NCBI RefSeq assembly: GCF_001424835.1
Contig: NZ_LMCQ01000001.1
Span: forward strand, 425,089 to 489,088
Reading direction: 5' to 3'
Origin: Variovorax sp. Root318D1
GTDB taxonomy: Bacteria; Pseudomonadota; Gammaproteobacteria; Burkholderiales; Burkholderiaceae_C
Length of the DNA stretch: 64,000 bases
Part shown: positions 61,552 through 64,000 of the stretch, piece by piece
Numbering within the stretch: position 1 is the stretch's first letter
How the letters are laid out: each line of letters starts with the position of its first letter
The notes under the pieces: generated by a model
The model's input: only the letters and a program-made list of their open reading frames with translations
The model's database searches: none
What the model was told of the DNA's origin: nothing
Program-made: the position numbers and the translations under genes

Positions 61552-62401
61552 CGCAGCGATACAGGGCGTGCTCCTGGGAGGCCTCTATGCGCAATACGCG
61601 CTGGGGATGTCATTGATGTTCGGTGTGATGCGGATCGTGAACACTGCCCACGGCGATCTCTTGATCCTGCTGTCCTTTGCGGCGATTGTCATCGCCACCT
61701 ACCTGGGTATCGGACCCTACGCGACGATGTTCGTCCTGGTGCCTCTGGCCGCCGTCGCCGGGTATGCGCTTCAGCGGCTGGTGTTGAACCGCGCGGTCGG
61801 AAGCGACCCGCTGCCTTCGCTGATCGCGACGTTCGGCTTGTCGATCACGATCCAGAACGCGCTGCTCGCCGGGTTCACGGCCGATGCGCGATCGTTGCCA
61901 GGCAACGGGCTGGAGTCGGCGAGCCTGTCCATCGGACCGCTCTTCGTCGGCCTGCTGCCCGTGCAGATCTTCTGTGCGGCACTGGTGCTGACCGGGGCCA
62001 TCCACGTGCTGCTGCGCCGCACGCGCTTCGGTCGCGCACTGCGGGCGGCGGCGGCCGATGCCGACGCGGCTTCGATGATCGGCGTGAACCCGCGCCACGT
62101 TTACGCGGGCGCCACGGCGCTGGCGGTGGGCGTGCTGGGGGTGGCGGCCGTGTTCCATGCCTTGCGGGTCACCGTCTCGCCCGCCGATGGTCCTGGCCAG
62201 CTGATCTACGCTTTCGAGGCGGTCATCATCGGCGGCATGGGGTCGCTCTGGGGCGGGTTCCTCGGCGCACTGCTGCTCGGCGTCGCGCAAGTAGTCGGCG
62301 GACGGATCGATGCGGGCTGGGGCTCGTTGGCCGGCCATCTGGTTTTTCTCGCCGTGTTGGCGGTCCGGCCCCAGGGCCTTTTTGGTGGAGGCAGCCGATG
62401 A
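61538..62401 (+). CDS. ABC transporter permease, LivH type
   Basis: A 287-residue inner-membrane permease with about eight hydrophobic segments. GLYAQYALGMSLMFGVMRIVNTAHGDLLIL and ALRAAAADADAASMIGVNPRHVYAGATALAVGVLGVA (the permease loop), and VIIGGMGSLWGGFLGALLLG, are LivH hallmarks. It overlaps LivF-type by 14 bp. Confidence 0.94.
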   Translation: MQWLDAAIQGVLLGGLYAQYALGMSLMFGVMRIVNTAHGDLLILLSFAAIVIATYLGIGPYATMFVLVPLAAVAGYALQRLVLNRAVGSDPLPSLIATFGLSITIQNALLAGFTADARSLPGNGLESASLSIGPLFVGLLPVQIFCAALVLTGAIHVLLRRTRFGRALRAAAADADAASMIGVNPRHVYAGATALAVGVLGVAAVFHALRVTVSPADGPGQLIYAFEAVIIGGMGSLWGGFLGALLLGVAQVVGGRIDAGWGSLAGHLVFLAVLAVRPQGLFGGGSR

Positions 62402-63414
62402 CGCAACCAGTCACCCCGCAGGGCGGACTCGTCTCGCGGCAGACGCGCGGGGGGCGTGCTGCACTCGCCATTGCTGCGGTGGCCCTGCTGCTGATGCTTA
62501 GCTTGCCCTGGTGGGCCGATTCGGGGGTCACTCGCTCGGTCGTCGAGTTCAGCTGCTATCTGGCATTCGCGTCGATGTGGAACCTGCTCGCGGGCTACGG
62601 GGGGATGGTCTCCATCGGGCAGCAGGCATTCCTGGGCGTTGCCGCCTACGCGATGTTTGCGCTGGCCAATCACTTCGGAATCGACCCGTTCGCCGCCGCA
62701 GCGCTCTGCCTGCTGGCCCCCGCGCTGCTTGCCGTGCCCACGTACGCGCTGCTGCGCCGTCTGGAGGGGCCGTATTTCGCGATTGGAACCTGGGTGGTTG
62801 CCGAAGTGTGCCGGCTCGCTATATCGAACACGGAATGGCTGGGCAGCAGTTCGGGCATGACGCTCCGGGCCATGCAGAAGTACACCCTGGAGGAGCGCCA
62901 GGTCGGAGTCCTCTGGTTGGCGGCATTGATGCTGGTGTTGACGGTTGGCGGCAGCTATTGGCTGTTGCGGTCGCGGCACGGGCTGGCGCTCACTGCCATG
63001 CGCGATAACGCGGTATCCGCCATGAGCCAGGGCGTCGACGTCGGGCGATTGCGCTTCCTTGTCTTCCTGGGCGCGGCGGTCGGAACCGGTCTTGTCGGAG
63101 CGGTCTACTACCTCAGTGCGCTGCGACTGTCGCCGAACGCCGGCTTCGATCCCAACTGGATCGCCATCGTGATCTTCATGGTCATGGTCGGCGGCATCGG
63201 AACGCTGGAAGGACCGCTGATCGGTGCGGTGCTTTACTTTGCGGCCGATCGCCTGTTCTCGAACTACGGTGCCGGCTACATGATCATGCTGGGCCTGCTG
63301 ACGCTGGTCGTCGCGCTTTATGCCCGAGGCGGACTGTGGGGCGCGACTGGCGGCCGCTGGGCATGGCATTGGTTCCCGACGCGGTGGTGGCTTCGGTCTC
63401 GCGAAGGCGAATGA
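62398..63414 (+). CDS. ABC transporter permease, LivM type
   Basis: A 338-residue permease with about eight membrane segments. Landmarks are AFASMWNLLAGYGGMVSIGQQAFLGVAAY, then LLRSRHGLALTAMRDNAVSAMSQGVDVGRLRFLVF and MVMVGGIGTLEGPLIGAVLYF. The start overlaps the LivH-type stop (ATGA). It completes the importer with the four preceding genes. Confidence 0.94.
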   Translation: MTQPVTPQGGLVSRQTRGGRAALAIAAVALLLMLSLPWWADSGVTRSVVEFSCYLAFASMWNLLAGYGGMVSIGQQAFLGVAAYAMFALANHFGIDPFAAAALCLLAPALLAVPTYALLRRLEGPYFAIGTWVVAEVCRLAISNTEWLGSSSGMTLRAMQKYTLEERQVGVLWLAALMLVLTVGGSYWLLRSRHGLALTAMRDNAVSAMSQGVDVGRLRFLVFLGAAVGTGLVGAVYYLSALRLSPNAGFDPNWIAIVIFMVMVGGIGTLEGPLIGAVLYFAADRLFSNYGAGYMIMLGLLTLVVALYARGGLWGATGGRWAWHWFPTRWWLRSREGE

Positions 63415-63451
63415 AGGACTACTGCCCCGTCCTCGATTTCTGAGGGTCACC

Positions 63452-64000
63452 ATGCACACTACCCATTGGTCAACAAACCGCGTGTTCGCCTGTGAACGCG
63501 CCGATGCCTGGAGCAGCATCAACACGCGGTACTTTGGTCGCTTGAGGGTGTCCAGCCTGGATGACGAGCCCCTCGATGCGTCCCTCGATACCTACGATGT
63601 GGGTGCCCTGCGCATGTTCAGCATCACCGCGCCAGCGCATCATGTGGCGCGCGACAACACTTGCGGTGAGCTTCCGACGGACGAGTTCTACAAGCTGGTC
63701 CTGCAAGTTTCCGGTCGCGGTGTCGTCGAGCAAGAGCACCGGCGCGTGGAGCTTCAACCAGGAGAGTGGATCCTCTACGATCCCCGCGCACCGTACGCGA
63801 TCACCAACCGAGAGCGTTGCGCGCTGCTGGTGACTCAGGTGCCGCGCGCACTCCTTTCAGGTCTGAAGCTTTCCGGGCCCCTCGCCGGGCAGGCGGGCCA
63901 CGACAACGTGGCGGGCCTGCATGGTGTTTTCGGCACCTACCTGCGTGCGTTGAGCGAGCAATTGCCCAGCCTGCCCGATGGCGTCGGGCAAGCCATCAGC
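63452..64000 (+). CDS. AraC-type transcriptional regulator, N-terminal part (cut by window end)
   Basis: An open frame from ATG at 63452 runs to the window end for 183 codons without a stop. It encodes an AraC-binding-2-like cupin domain: WSSINTRYFGRLRVSSL, FYKLVLQVSGRGVVEQEHRRVELQPGEWILYDPRAPYAI. The DNA-binding helices lie beyond the window. It is 38 bp after the LivM-type gene, in the same direction, and probably regulates this island. Confidence 0.85.
   Translation, partial: MHTTHWSTNRVFACERADAWSSINTRYFGRLRVSSLDDEPLDASLDTYDVGALRMFSITAPAHHVARDNTCGELPTDEFYKLVLQVSGRGVVEQEHRRVELQPGEWILYDPRAPYAITNRERCALLVTQVPRALLSGLKLSGPLAGQAGHDNVAGLHGVFGTYLRALSEQLPSLPDGVGQAIS

Noticed and set aside
1..64000. 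CRISPR arrays, tRNA and rRNA genes
   Set aside because: No regularly spaced repeats, and no cloverleaf or rRNA-like sequence was noticed on reading both strands; short tRNA genes could still be missed without a dedicated scan.

Overview
The window is a GC-rich chromosomal segment of a beta-proteobacterium, most likely Burkholderiales/Comamonadaceae (Variovorax-like). The basis is the gene content: orphan Bug/TctC-type solute receptors, an fdsGBA-fdhD-fdsD formate dehydrogenase operon, paired hmp/norR, and many ABC-transporter catabolic islands each with its own regulator. This assignment is inference; there is no rRNA marker here. I saw no rRNA, tRNA, CRISPR array or complete insertion sequence.

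Layout. 1-67 is the tail of an FAH-family gene that is nearly identical to one at 17.7-18.6 kb. 0.2-5.2 kb holds a GlxA-type regulator facing a set of short-chain dehydrogenase, alpha/beta hydrolase and two medium-chain reductases, followed by a thiolase relic (5.25-5.4 kb). 5.5-18.6 kb is the most coherent accessory system. A divergent IclR-type regulator sits between a minus-strand arm (two sugar-type permeases, binding protein, AroE-like and Gfo/Idh dehydrogenases, cupin, enolase-superfamily enzyme, Bug receptor, carboxymuconolactone-decarboxylase-like protein) and a plus-strand arm (small dimeric-barrel-like protein, MalK/UgpC-type ATPase, MhpD-type hydratase, FAH-fold hydrolase). Two near-identical inverted operators face outward in the shared promoter region. 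The enzyme set fits import and degradation of a hydroxylated acid or sugar acid to pyruvate-type products by dehydration, oxidation and diketo-acid hydrolysis.

18.6-27.8 kb is a scarred region: a TetR-family pseudogene, a Bug receptor with a flavin-reductase-like protein, a solitary tyrosine recombinase with a strong hairpin before it, two cell-wall enzymes (M23 peptidase and L,D-transpeptidase), a truncated Bug gene, repeat-rich DNA and a small secreted protein. 27.8-35.2 kb carries DNA polymerase II and small secreted or stress-type genes, with an orphan 22-bp palindrome. 35.2-40.1 kb carries a LysR regulator with a divergent methyltransferase, then flavohemoglobin (hmp) divergent from norR.

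40.1-47.3 kb is the molybdenum, NAD-dependent formate dehydrogenase operon fdsG-fdsB-fdsA-fdhD-fdsD with a divergent ModE-like/periplasmic-binding-like regulator. 47.4-50.8 kb is a compact unit: an unusual TPR/winged-helix regulator, a beta-propeller protein, a DUF899 protein and a membrane protein. 50.8-64 kb is a second catabolic island: Bug receptor, aldehyde dehydrogenase and GMC oxidoreductase on the minus strand behind an AraC regulator. Facing them on the plus strand are a cupin dioxygenase-like protein, zinc alcohol dehydrogenase, short-chain dehydrogenase, a complete branched-chain-amino-acid-type ABC importer and a second AraC-type regulator cut by the window end. It looks built for uptake and stepwise oxidation of an alcohol or diol.
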